64,000 nt of DNA from Apus apus (taxonomy: Eukaryota > Chordata > Aves > Apodiformes > Apodidae), in contig NC_067290.1 in assembly GCF_020740795.1 (NCBI RefSeq), positions 13,498,001-13,562,000 on the forward strand, given 5' to 3'. How positions within the stretch are numbered: position 1 is the first letter of the stretch; each line of letters starts with the position of its first letter. The position numbers and the translations under genes are program-made. A model generated the notes under the pieces. That model was not told the DNA's origin, searched no databases, and saw only the letters and a list, made by a program, of their open reading frames with translations. Positions 24,201-35,516 of the stretch are shown one piece after another.

Positions 24201-27200
24201 AGATCAGTAAGTTCCCAGCATTCCCCAAAATACACAGAGATTTTAACCACTTGTGTCTCTACAGTCTCGTGTTCAGTGCATGATCTGCAAAAACATCACT
24301 AGCTACATACAGCTGGTGTGTACAAACCTCATGTAATTGTGAATGCAGATGAAGTTTTTGCAAAAAGACTTTCTAATTAGACAAGGAAGAAAACTATTCA
24401 CTTTTCTTCTGGCAACTATTCCTTATTGCCAGCACATAAATGTACACACTTGACTACAGATTAAAAACACGAAAATTAAAATGTTCAAACAGCACTATCA
24501 AAGCTAAATTAGATTTACCTGGCTAAAGGCAGTGTGGTATTACTAGAAATTTAAAGCAGGCTATTGATCTGTAATAAAGCATAGTTCAGGAGAATCTTTT
24601 TCACTTCCAAAATAAAAGAAACATTGTGATGTAGAGAGCCCACAACAATCAGTAAGAGATTCAGAGTTTTCATCTCTGACAAGTGGACTGAAAATGCACA
24701 GGGAGCCTGGAATGTTAAACTGGTCTGGCCAAACAAAAACGTGGATTAGAGATCTGTATTCTAATCTAAGACTTATAAAATCAATATTTACAGAGAACTG
24801 GACATTCTTATTGATTGAGAGCTTCTTCCACACACAGATGTTATTTTTTGTTAATATCACTTTCTTCCCCAATTGTGCCTGCATTTAAATATTTCAAAAG
24901 CAGATGACCCCAGTTTACCTGAGCAATACTAGGATCTGGCAAGGACTGAGCAACTTTTACAGGATTTTCCACATGTGATTTTGCTTCAACTACTGCACTG
25001 CTTGGCGTTCGTCTTGCTGGAATCACTAGAAGGATGACATTTTTACAATATTTACAACTTAGCTGCATGTATTTTGAATCAGTTTCATGCACATGCAAGA
25101 AAAAGTCTATCACCTGGCAGAAGACAGGCAGGTAGGCAGTCTGCTAAGAGAAAACACTGAAGCCTCTATTTGAAATGTGCATATTCTGCAATTCATGGAC
25201 ATTGCAAAGACAAGTTGTCACCACTAAACACAATTGAACATAACTGACTAAGAAGCAGAAAAATACAGACAGGTTAACAGGAACTCCCGTTTTCCACAGA
25301 ACTAGACTTAGTGCATCTTTCTGAAGTCAGCAGTGAAGAACAGACAAGGAGTTACAATTTCTTCACAAAGAAGTTATTCCCTTAATTGTACGTAAAATGT
25401 TAAAATGCAAGCATAAAAGTTACCAGCAGGGAACATCTCCTCCTGTGACTGTTTGAGCCTCCTTCGTTCTCTGGCTGACAAGGGCCGCTCCTGCAAAAGA
25501 AGTTCAGTGTTATTAATTACCAGTTGTCATAATGGCTTCTTTGATCTAACCACCTGTAAAGCAAAAATTCCTTTTCAACTGACAAGAAAGAGACAGTTTT
25601 TAGAGTAGAACTTCTGATCCTCTAACAAATACTGAATTACTTCTTACAAAATGGTCTTGGTCAATGAGAGTAATGAACTCTGGAAAAGGAGCTTCTGAAC
25701 TCCATGTTTCAGCAAGGCAGTTCCTTAATCCACACTGACCAGAAGTGTGATAGAACTTCCATTCAGAAGGAAGCCACTACACTTCTCTTTATTCCATGCA
25801 CATACACACAGAGAACAAACTGCTCAGAAGGAACAAGTGACAAAAATAAGCTGACACAGTATTCTGCACTAACCTTTGAAAAGGCAGCTTGACTAGTTTT
25901 GGCACCATTTACAGCTTCAGAGGCTTCAGCACCATGCTGCTCTGCACACCTTTGTGCTATCTTTGTGTCCACATCAGAAGGAAAAGGTAATGGCCGAGGA
26001 GCAACTGTTCTGACCTTGAAAGAGAATTGAGCAAGAATGTATACCTTTTTTATTAAAAGTTAAAGCACTTTGCAATCTAGAATACAACCTCGCATGGTAA
26101 GGCTGGATGCCAGACATTTTGAATCCTGCTGTAACCTCTTTACATATCCCAGCTTCATTTCTCCCTCTTCACACCTCTGCTTGCATCCACTTCCCTTCTG
26201 TCCATCCCTATACCTTGTCTCTCTCCTCCCAGACTATTTTTCAGCCAATGCCTTTACAACAACTGTCCCCACCCTCGAATAGCAAAACCCAAGAAAAAAC
26301 AGGATATCAGTCACTGATCATCCTCTTCATCCTTGTACAGCTGGCACCTTCCCCCAAATAAATCTCTCTGCTCAGTGTGGAAGCACTGACAGGAGCCTTA
26401 TCTTATGTGCACATCAAGATTTTCTTCCTAGACTTTGCACTCATAAGCTCAGGGCAGCCACTACACACGTCTCTTCCAAAGAAGCAGTAATCTACTACCC
26501 ACCACGAGTAGCCAGGAAAAGTACTGCTATGTGTTTTGTAGTCACAAACAGTGAGATGTCCTGATGGAAACTGCCAGTAGGAAAGATGGTAGCACAGGGA
26601 GGGCAAAGCCCACAGTTCCCTGTGTTTTACTTGTGCCCACCAGCACACCCACCTCACACCTGTGAGGGTCACTGAGGTTTTTGAAGATTCACACAGACAG
26701 CTTCAAAAGGACATCTTGAGTGCTCTGCATTTTGTTACCAACAAAGTGAGACAGATACACATGAAACAAGAACTGAAACAAAACACCCACCCTTTTTTAA
26801 AAAAATACATTTTCAAAAAGTAAAAAATGCAGGAGTCTTAAAGGAAAGAGGATCATTATTTTTTAGTATCTGCACCTTTTCTGAGCAAACTTCAGCCAGC
26901 TCTCTTTTCTTCTGCCATTGCTGCCGTGAGACAGAGGGTTCACTATGAGGCAGCAAATGGGGGGTCATTTTTTCCTGAGCATCTCCTGAAGCTCTGTGAC
27001 AGACATCATCCTAACAAGTAAAAGTATTATTTTAAAATGTAGACATTTCCAGATTTACACATACACACACCTTTTTAAGTGTCAACACAGGTCACTCTAC
27101 TATTTGGACTGCATCCACCTTGACATATCACAGTCACAACCACAATAAAACTTCAGTTGATAAGACAGTTAGAAAAAATACCCACTGTAGCCAGCATTTT

Positions 27201-30200
27201 TAAGCTACTAAAGCTTCAAAGAAGGACACTTACTTGAATTACAACAGGAACAAATGGTTCTAGCAGCTTTTCTGTAGAATCCAAGCTCTGCAATAGACCA
27301 TTTCTCATTAGAAAAGTATGTACAAACATCTCACTGTAGACTAAAATGCCCTCCACCCAAATTAGGACCAACTCAAGATTAGCCAGGCTCATTTAGAACA
27401 TGGATCAAAGAAGTTACAAACCTATCCTTACAAGCTCTCTTCTCAGCTGGAAAATAAATTTCTTCTTCCCTGTAAAAACAGAATTTGCATCATCTAGACA
27501 CAAGCCTAAAACTACTTCACCATCTCAATAATAACTCAGCTGCATCCTACTTTGACAGAACAACATGTGCAGTAGCTCTCTGAATTTTAAGAGCTGGCCA
27601 TTAGTTAACTCAGTTTCAAAGTTTATTTCAAGCAAGCATAAATGCATTACCAAGTCAGTTTGCTTTTGGTCTTTTGATAGAGGCTGCAAGAGTTTCAAAG
27701 TGTCACCATCTTCTACAGTATCAACAGAAGACTGTTTAGACTCAACATTTTCAGCTTTAAAAGCTTGCTTTGCTCTTTGCTGCAGTCCATCTTCTTTAAT
27801 TGGTGGCTTACAGGATGTTATTTTAGAATTCTCTGGAGCATTTAAATGCTTTGCTTTATTATTCTCTGGAATATGCTCACTGCCATACTTCTCACTTGCA
27901 TAGTTCCTCCTTTCAGATGGCAAGATATCAATATTCACATCACTAACTGTAGCTAAGGAGCCTCCCAAGTTGTTCAAATCATTATTGCTTGGTTTTCTTT
28001 CCAAATCAATCGCTGCTTTCTCTGAGGGACAAAATTTGGTGGCTTTGTGTTTGATGATGCAATCTTCTTCATTCTACAATTAAAAGGAAAATTAAAAAAA
28101 TAATTACTTTTTAGGTATTATGCACATATGAAAGAATATTCTAAGCACCTAAGGAAAATAATTAACATACCAGAGTGCATAAACTGCAATGGAATCATGG
28201 CAAATTACAGATTAAGAGCCATATACACTCAATTTAGCATTGAAAAGTTCATATTGACCATTACAAAAGATTTGTTCTAACCACTGGAAAGAATTCCAAC
28301 AACAAACAATTTTTGGCTGTAACTATAAGAAGTTTTTTCCAGTCAAAAACATATTTTAAAACTATTATCACTTGTAATTAAATATTTGAAAAAATATTTT
28401 ACCTCAAATACTCCACGAGTAAATTCACAGTGACCCAGAAACAAAAAAAGGATGTTCTTTAGTTAACTCCTTATAGTTAAGACACTGCACTTAGTCTTAC
28501 TGATCCACAGCTGTTTATTTACTTCCACTCTTGCCTAAACACAATTCCTTCCTTAATAGGAATTTTGCACATTGTTAGGAATCTGATCTATGTTCTCATG
28601 AGTGCTCAAGGCACTCCTTACAAAAACTGACCTTTGCCTCTAAAAAAAGCAAGTGGGTTTTGTTTTGCTTGTGAAAAGAAAAAACATGTATCTCACAACT
28701 TTGTATTTCCTGGCTTGCTCAAGGGAGTGGTTTTGGTGTGTAACATTCCTGCTATGAGATTCACTCTTTACTGAGACCACAGAACAAGGATCTTTAGGTT
28801 TAGCATTCACTGTTTTCTTATGACTTCTGGCTGCTTTCCTGTAAAGAAAAGAAAAGTTACTAATTCAATCAACATCAGCATGACCCCAAGATATTTTCTT
28901 TATATTATACTAATTAAAAAATCGACTCCACAACACAGCTTACATACGGAAAATATAAGATCCTGAACTTTTTTTACAGACCGTGAACAACATACTGATT
29001 TTCACCTCTATAAAAGGAGCTTTAAAACACCATTTAGACTCTGCCAGCAATGTACACTTGTTCTGCATAGCACTAAGATCAGTCCTATCTGGAAGCAGTA
29101 AAATAATTGACTAAATCTGACACAGAAAGATTATCCTATCAGTGAATATCAAAAGAACTTGGTGTTTTAACTCTCAGCTGATCAATGGCCTCACAGAACC
29201 ATATGGAAAGATGCATAATTCCTCTCACTTCCTCGAAAATACAGGTGCTACTTTATTTCCTCTCTCTCTGAATAAGTTGTGCAATTCTAATAATTGCACA
29301 GGTTTATTATATATTTGTAGAAAATACTAGTTTCCATTCTAATTCCCTCCTAGTTCTTAAAGAATCCAAATAAACTTTTATCTTCATATGCTTTGTAACA
29401 GCACATAACAGAACTATTTTATCCTGCTACATCAAAAATAGGAAAAGTTGTAAAACAAAGACCACAGTAACATGAATATTTTGCACAGAATCACTCAAAT
29501 GAAAGTATCTTACGCCTTTGTGGCTTCCAAAAACAAAGAGATTTGGTGCTTGATGTATGGCTGCCTCAGGATGGTTTTCACACTAGGTCTTTCCTCAGGT
29601 TTCTTACTGAGCATAGTTCGTATTATTTCTACCAACTGTGGGCTGTAATCCTGTGGCATGGGTGGCAACTGGAAAAGGAAAGGGAAGTCTGGTATTATTT
29701 AACATGTTTGTCAGTAGAGGCTACTACTAGGTTATTTATGCATAAGAGTTATATTCAGCTACATACTTTGCATAAAAAATAGTCCCACTGCTCATATAGT
29801 AAAAGTTATCCAAATGCTCAATAGAATATGGATATTCTAAGTGTTTTGTTTGAAAACTGCAATTTTTTATTAATATCAACAGTTACAGTTCTGTGAATAG
29901 GCCTTATATAAAAAAAAAAATAAAAAAAAATCCATACTAGCTTCACTGGAACAGGTTGCCCAGGAAGGTTGCAGCTGCCCCCTTCATGAAAGTGTTCAAG
30001 ACCAAGCTGGATGGGGCTCTGAGCAACCTGGTCTACTGGGAGGTGTCCCTGCACACGCAGGGGGGTTGGAATGAGATGATCTTAAAGGTCCCTTCCCACC
30101 CAAACCATTCTATGATTCTACGATTTTATGTCAAAACAATACACATAATTAAATAAGCCAGTCTTACCTAATAAGAAGGTGGCATTGCATGAATAGTGAT

Positions 30201-33200
30201 TCAATTTATTGCACAGTATTTACACCAGAAGCAAATTAAGAAAATAAGAAACCTCAGAACCAGTTACACAAAAGAGTAACTAGAAACTCCAGCAATATTT
30301 ACAAATTAGTAACTCCCTGGGCCCAATATTACATCATATACTGCCAAGAAATACCAGACTTGCAATATATACAATGATACATATAACATGAAAAATACAT
30401 GTTTAACTCCATGCAGTATTTCTGATTGGAAAAGATGATCTCAAGTTCTAGACAGAAAATCCAACCATAAACAAAAAAAAGTAGCAGTTTTTACCTTTCC
30501 TTCAATAATTCGATAAACCAAAGAGTTCATGTCTCTAGCATTAAAGGCATGTTTCAGTGTAGCCATTTCATAAACACAGCAGCCTAATGCCCAAACATCA
30601 GACTGAAAAAGAGAAAAAAAGTCTTGAGAATTTTTTGACTTGTAGAAGTTTTATCTCCAGACTTAGCCACCTGCTTTCTAAGAGGCCTCTAGTCACAGTA
30701 AACTAATTAAGATCAAACTCCATTGCAAACTTAATTTTCATCAATTGAATTATTTTGTTCCAAATATCACCAGATTTTTCTGAAGACAAGTGTAGGAAGT
30801 TGCTGTTTGTAGGGGTTTTGTTTGCTTTTAAAATACAATATTGGCTCTAACTGGTGAAGTACAACCTTTGGAATTTTACGGGAAGAACAGTTTCCCCTCA
30901 GCTCCTGCTCACTGTAGACACTCATATTTACAGTGTGTGTGGTTTGCAGCACGAGCTGAACAGGTGTGCAAGACCACGTTTGCTTTCTTTGTTATATTTT
31001 AATTTCACAGCAACATTGCTTATTTCTCTACTTAAAATTTCTGTGCTATGAATTCCCTCTTACAGCCGCAAACATAGTTCCAGAAATAAAGGTTGCTACA
31101 AATCTCTCCCCTATTTTTTTTGTTTGGTCTCTGGGGACATTACAAGGAGTTGGAAGCAGTAAGAAATTAAAAACAATAGATAAGACTGTAAAGTTCTCAA
31201 ACAAAATGAATTGCTTAGTGAAACAGAAATGACATTTGCATGAACATACCTTGTAGTTGTAGGGTTTGTTAGAAAAGAGTTCAGGGCTCATGTAGTATGG
31301 TGTGCCAATGAGAGTGCTGGCCATGTCGTATTGGTTCTCCAACACTCTGGCTATTCCCAGGTCTCCCACTTTAATTATATTTGTTCGTGTCAGAAAAACA
31401 TTTTGAGTTTTAAGATCTCTGTGCAAAATATGTTTTTCATGTAAATACTGCAGAAAAAAACAACACAGAGTTAAGTAACTCCTAACTGTTTTTTCTACAC
31501 TGAAAAGTAAAATCACATCACACAAGTCAAAGAGGGAAACAAGCACAGAAAAGATAAAATTCATTGCTGTCAAAGTCAGGAGTGCCCCTCCTAAAGACAT
31601 ATTAGGGAATTAACGTTACGAATGACTGGGTTCCCTGCTCATGGCAGGGGGATTGGAACTTTATGATCTTTAGGATCCCTTCCAACCTTAATGATTCCAT
31701 GATATAGGCACAAACCCAAGACCCAGTGCTGCTTCAGCAAAATGTCCCTGTGTGGCTCTAACCAGCCAGCAGAAACAAGGAAATAAATACATCAAGTTAA
31801 GACTCAGACTTTAGCTCACTTTCTGCTGCCTCCATTTCTTGACAATCATTTCTTAGTCTTAAACTTTCAGTGGAAAACGTAAGCTTTGTTTAAACAGGGA
31901 AGAAAATTAGTCTTATAATAAACAGGAACAGGCAGTACTGTAGACTTGTGCATGTCTGATCCCAACAGGCAGCTTTAAGATCAAATTTCTGTCCAATTGC
32001 TTATTTCTTAGTGTTAGTATTTATATGTGGTATTTATTACTATAAAAACTGTCTTTCAAGTTTTATAATCTCCAATTACTAAATTTCAACAGTCAGGTAA
32101 GATGTAATAGAAGTGATGAACTAGTAGTCTAACTTTACCATTTAAAAACACCAGCAAAACTACAGAACACAAAATACTCCTGAAATAATCTGTGTTGATT
32201 TTTTTAAAATCTACATTTTGCAAATTTAATCTAAACTTTCAAACCAGAGAAGCATTTCAGGCTAGAACTGTAAACACCCTGGAGGTTACCACTGTCTACT
32301 GAGATACTGAGGTGTAGACATAAAACATGATAGCAATTTCTTACCAACAGTAGTTAATTTGACTGCAATGACTTATGAACATTTTTAATGTACTAATAAC
32401 CATTTAGATGCTAACCCAGCCAAACTGGAATTCAAAGTCTGCAGTTTAATGACAATTTTTAAATGCAGAAAAAGCCAAATTAAATGTATATCTGAAGGTG
32501 ACAAAGTTATACTTTAATTTACCTGCAGTGCCATGGCAATCTGGACAAACCACTCCACCACCTGATTCTCGGGCAAAAGTTTGCCCTTCTGCTCTTTAAG
32601 TTTGTGGTACAGATCTCCCCCCTCGCAGAAGCCCATAACAATATATAAGAGGCCATCCTCCCCCTGCCAGGACTCTCTGTAGGTGACTATGTTTGGGTGT
32701 TTCAACTGGGACAACAACTGTGCCTCTTGTTCTGCTGCTTTCCTCTCCCGGTTGGAGGCGTTTTTAAGGTTTAACTTTTTGATGACATACTGTAAAAGAA
32801 ATTGCAAGACAGATCATGAGACATGAAAAGTAACTACACAGAAGCCTTGGGAAACTCCCCAAATCTAAAGAAAATACAGTATTTGCAATGGCCACACATT
32901 ATTCTGTGTGGAGGCTGCAATTTGCCTCCCAGTTATTCATCATTTCTACCACTAAGCCATAAAAAGGGAAGAAGTGTGGCTATTCTAGTCACCTGCCTGA
33001 ATAAAACTCTGCACAGGAATGTTGTGGTGGTTTGCCTTGTTTTGACTAATGTTCAACTTTATATCTTTTTCACCCCTCTCATTTTAAATGTGTATCTATC
33101 AATAATTTCTTAAGCCTGAAATAGCTGTTTGTGCATCACATTTACTCTCAAAGCAGGCTATTTTGATACTAGCTTTTAAAATATAATAACATTCAAGAAA

Positions 33201-34465
33201 GTATGCAAAAAATTACAATGGATGTCAGGGACAGAATTCAACTGGCTATTCTTAAGATAAAATAACAACAGTAAGGAAGCAAGACTCCTGCCAACACCCA
33301 TGATCAAAGGGGGGAAATCCAAGGACCTGTATATGGTTGAAAGTCACCCCAATGCACTGTTTGCTTTTAGGAGGACAAGGTTGACAACCCTATGTGGACA
33401 TTGGACTCAACACTGTGGCGACTGGCCTGGAGAGAACAAGTGCTGCCATCACTGCTACCCAACACACAGGTCATCAGGATTCGCCTTTCCCTGCCTTCCT
33501 TGGGAAAGGACACAGTCTCTGAACACTGCAGGGCACAAAATGCCTCTCCCATCACCTCTGGCCAAATCCTCCGCATAAGGCTCTCATGCAAGGTTTCTGC
33601 AGTACTGCTCTGCAGATGTTTTGCATCCCCATTTACTTATCCTTTTGCATTTTCTATCAAACACATCTGCTTTGGCCAGGCAGGGCACGTTTTTTCAAAT
33701 TTCCAACAAAAAGGCAAACAACAAAATTCTTGCACTTCAACTCCAGCAGAACCAGCAGCTGGCCAGGTTCTGCACCAGCTGATACAGCAAACTCCAGGCC
33801 TGTCTTCCTCCAGCAGAGCTGACCCCAGCAAAAGTCAATACCAGAAGCTGATTTTACATCATTCCTATCATTTTTATCTCCACCACACGTGCATGTCTTA
33901 AAGAGACCCCACGAGCAGCAACAAGAAACCAAAGACAAGCTTTTCTGCTTCACGCTACAAAGAGCAGGCTGCATTTTCCTGCCACCCAAAGGACTCCCAA
34001 AGCTAGGTTTTTCTCCCCAAAACAAGGGGAGGAAAAAAGAAACAAAGAAACAAAAATAAACAACCATTTTTATTTAATTATTTTTAAAAGTGAGGATTTC
34101 GGAGGACTGGGGTCTGTTGATTGGGCTTTTCCCGAGATTAACGGGCGTGGGGGAAGAGCCTTCTCCACACCTTTCATAGCAGTCTTCATAGACAAGGGAG
34201 GAGAACAGGAATACCTCGACTGCAAGCCCAGCCCCCGTGGCTGCAGCTGCACCGACCCCAGGGCCCGGGGCTGCGGGCAGGGCCACCCGCCAGGGCCCAG
34301 GGGCTCCCCCGGACCGGGCCGCGGCCGGTGCCCTCAGCCCAGGCCTCCCCCCTGCGCCCAGCCCCTCGCTACCTGCTTGCTGTCCTGCTGGTGCCGCACC
34401 AGGCTCACCTCCCCGTAGCTGCCCTTCCCCACAGCCCGGAGGAAGCAGTAGGAAGCCAGGGGCAT
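21261..34465 (-). CDS. NEK4: NEK4, NIMA-related serine/threonine kinase 4, 16 exons, 801 aa
   Basis: Exons in transcript order: 34465-34373, 32789-32523, 31447-31250, 30602-30495, 29668-29514, 28838-28697, 28073-27651, 27287-27234, 27010-26876, 26014-25874, 25490-25424, 25025-24919, 23824-23736, 23079-22880, 22167-22034, 21353-21261. All phases agree. NEK4 acts in DNA damage response, microtubule stability and cilia (family knowledge). Kinase features: glycine loop GKGSYG (13-18), catalytic lysine in YVIKK (Lys35), HRDLKTQN (Asp131), DLG (149-151, the NEK4 form of DFG), and activation loop GTPYYMSPE. The kinase domain ends near residue 260. The long tail is less conserved but keeps [68 protein letters not shown] and the C-terminal [28 protein letters not shown]. 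Human protein is 841 aa. The start at MPLASYC matches mammals and has A at -3; two in-frame upstream ATGs exist. Confidence 0.95.
29941..30131 (+). mobile_element. CR1 LINE 3' fragment in NEK4 intron 4
   Basis: The sequence reads CTTCACTGGAACAGGTTGCC, then GAAAGTGTTCAAGACCAAGC, GGATGGGGCTCTGAGCAACC, TGGTCTACTGGGAGGTGTCC and CCCTTCCCACCCAAACCATT, ending TCTATGATTCTACGATT. This is a typical, fairly intact 3' end of avian CR1 in + orientation, about 190 bases long, antisense to NEK4. Confidence 0.93.
31620..31705 (+). mobile_element. short CR1 LINE 3' fragment in NEK4 intron 2
   Basis: GGGTTCCCTGCTCATGGCAG, GGGGATTGGAACTTTATGAT and GATCCCTTCCAACCTTAATG, then ATTCCATGAT, match the last ~85 bases of CR1 in + orientation. 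It is truncated and diverged. Confidence 0.82.
32790..34372. other. NEK4 intron 1, no further feature seen
   Basis: This 1.58-kb intron separates the glycine-loop exon from the exon with the catalytic lysine. Open frames in it (for example 33392-33901 on +) show no family match and no flanking splice logic. No clear retroposon is seen. Confidence 0.55.
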
Positions 34466-34700
34466 CCTGCCGCCGCCCGCCCCCGCGGCCCGCCCGCCCG
34501 GCAGCGCGGCCGCCGCTGCCATAGAGATGCCCGGGCCCGCCGCCGCCATCGAGAGCGGGCCCGCCGGCGGGCAGAGCGACCCGCTTCCGGCGCCGCGGCG
34601 GCCATCTTGGAAGCGGGTCAGGCGGCCATGTCAGGGGCGGGCAGGGAGGCGGAGGGAGGTGTGGGCACAGCCGCTCTGCAGCCTTTGGATGGGGCAGGGA
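34210..34700. promoter_or_regulatory. CpG island and NEK4 promoter region
   Basis: A GC- and CpG-dense block covers the NEK4 first exon and the bases upstream of it on the - strand. No TATA box is seen. GC content falls abruptly beyond 34700. This is a housekeeping type of promoter. No divergent gene is evident until ITIH3 at 35517. Confidence 0.72.
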
Positions 34701-35440
34701 GTCGGTTTTAAAAGCTGCAAACTGGTGTAACATACTCCTCCACCTGTCTTAAATCCCTCGTGGCTGTGCGCCTCAGAAAGCTGCATAAAAAAACATACCC
34801 CAAATTCTGTAAACTTGGGTATGTTATTACTACTGAGCATCTAACTCAACAGTCCTCAAAGTTTACGTTTCATGCAACTGAGGAGATAAAAACAGTGGAA
34901 AAGATTAATAAAAGAATGAATGCTGTCCAGATAACAAAGACCAGGGGCCTAGCAGCAGCAGACAGAATGGGTATTGACTGTGCCTTGGGCCTGGGGCTCA
35001 GCCATGAAGGTGGGTGGGACGGCAGGTAATAGGCTGTCTCTGGGCTAGTCAGGACATGTGCCAAATGATCATCTCCAAATCAGGTTCCTGAGTGATATGC
35101 AGGATTAGAGGAGGCAGTTTTTGAAGAGGAACATAAATGGGTTTAAGATGCTGCAGGAGCTGTTATGGCTGCAATACATTTGAGCCAGGGACAGCCTCTA
35201 AGATGGGATCAAAAAGATGACAGTCATTTGGAAAAGAGGTGAGTCTGGAGCAGAGATCAATCTCAGTTGCCTGTACAGAAATTGCTGCTAAATTTCTGTT
35301 TGGAAATATTACCTAGAAGAGATATTGCTGAAATATTCTGTAACAGTATTTAGTAACAGTATTCTGCAGATTAGGCACATTCAAAATTCAGCATTTGATT
35401 TTTCCCAAATGCCTAATGTTTAATCCCACTTTTCACTTAA
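34701..35440. other. NEK4-ITIH3 intergenic region, no gene seen
   Basis: This short gap joins the NEK4 CpG island to the ITIH3 promoter. In mammals ITIH1 lies between NEK4 and ITIH3; no ITIH1 exon can be seen here and there is no room for the gene. Confidence 0.7.
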
Positions 35441-35441
35441 G

Positions 35442-35454
35442 GTTATTCATTAAC
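35442..35454 (+). promoter_or_regulatory. HNF1-like site upstream of ITIH3
   Basis: GTTATTCATTAAC matches the HNF1 consensus GTTAATNATTAAC except at one base. It lies 63 bases upstream of the ITIH3 ATG. ITIH genes are expressed mainly in liver, so a liver homeobox site here is plausible. Binding is inferred, not shown. Confidence 0.6.
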
Positions 35455-35476
35455 ACTCAGTAAACAAAGCATTATG

Positions 35477-35484
35477 TATTTATA
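35477..35484 (+). promoter_or_regulatory. TATA-like box of ITIH3
   Basis: TATTTATA lies 33 bases upstream of the ATG, so a start about 30 bases downstream would leave a very short 5' UTR. This contrasts with the CpG-island promoters of the four genes to its left. A different start or a short upstream exon is possible. Confidence 0.4.
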
Positions 35485-35516
35485 CATATCGTCCAGATTG
35501 GAACTTATTTTCCAAA

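Noticed and set aside
33392-33901. 169-codon + strand open frame in NEK4 intron 1
   Set aside because: No family resemblance, no plausible splice partners or promoter, and it lies inside a confident intron.
34074-34733. 219-codon - strand open frame over the NEK4 first exon
   Set aside because: It reads the exon in a different register from the clear kinase start (GKGSYGE) and is Gly/Arg/Pro-rich, a CpG-island artefact.
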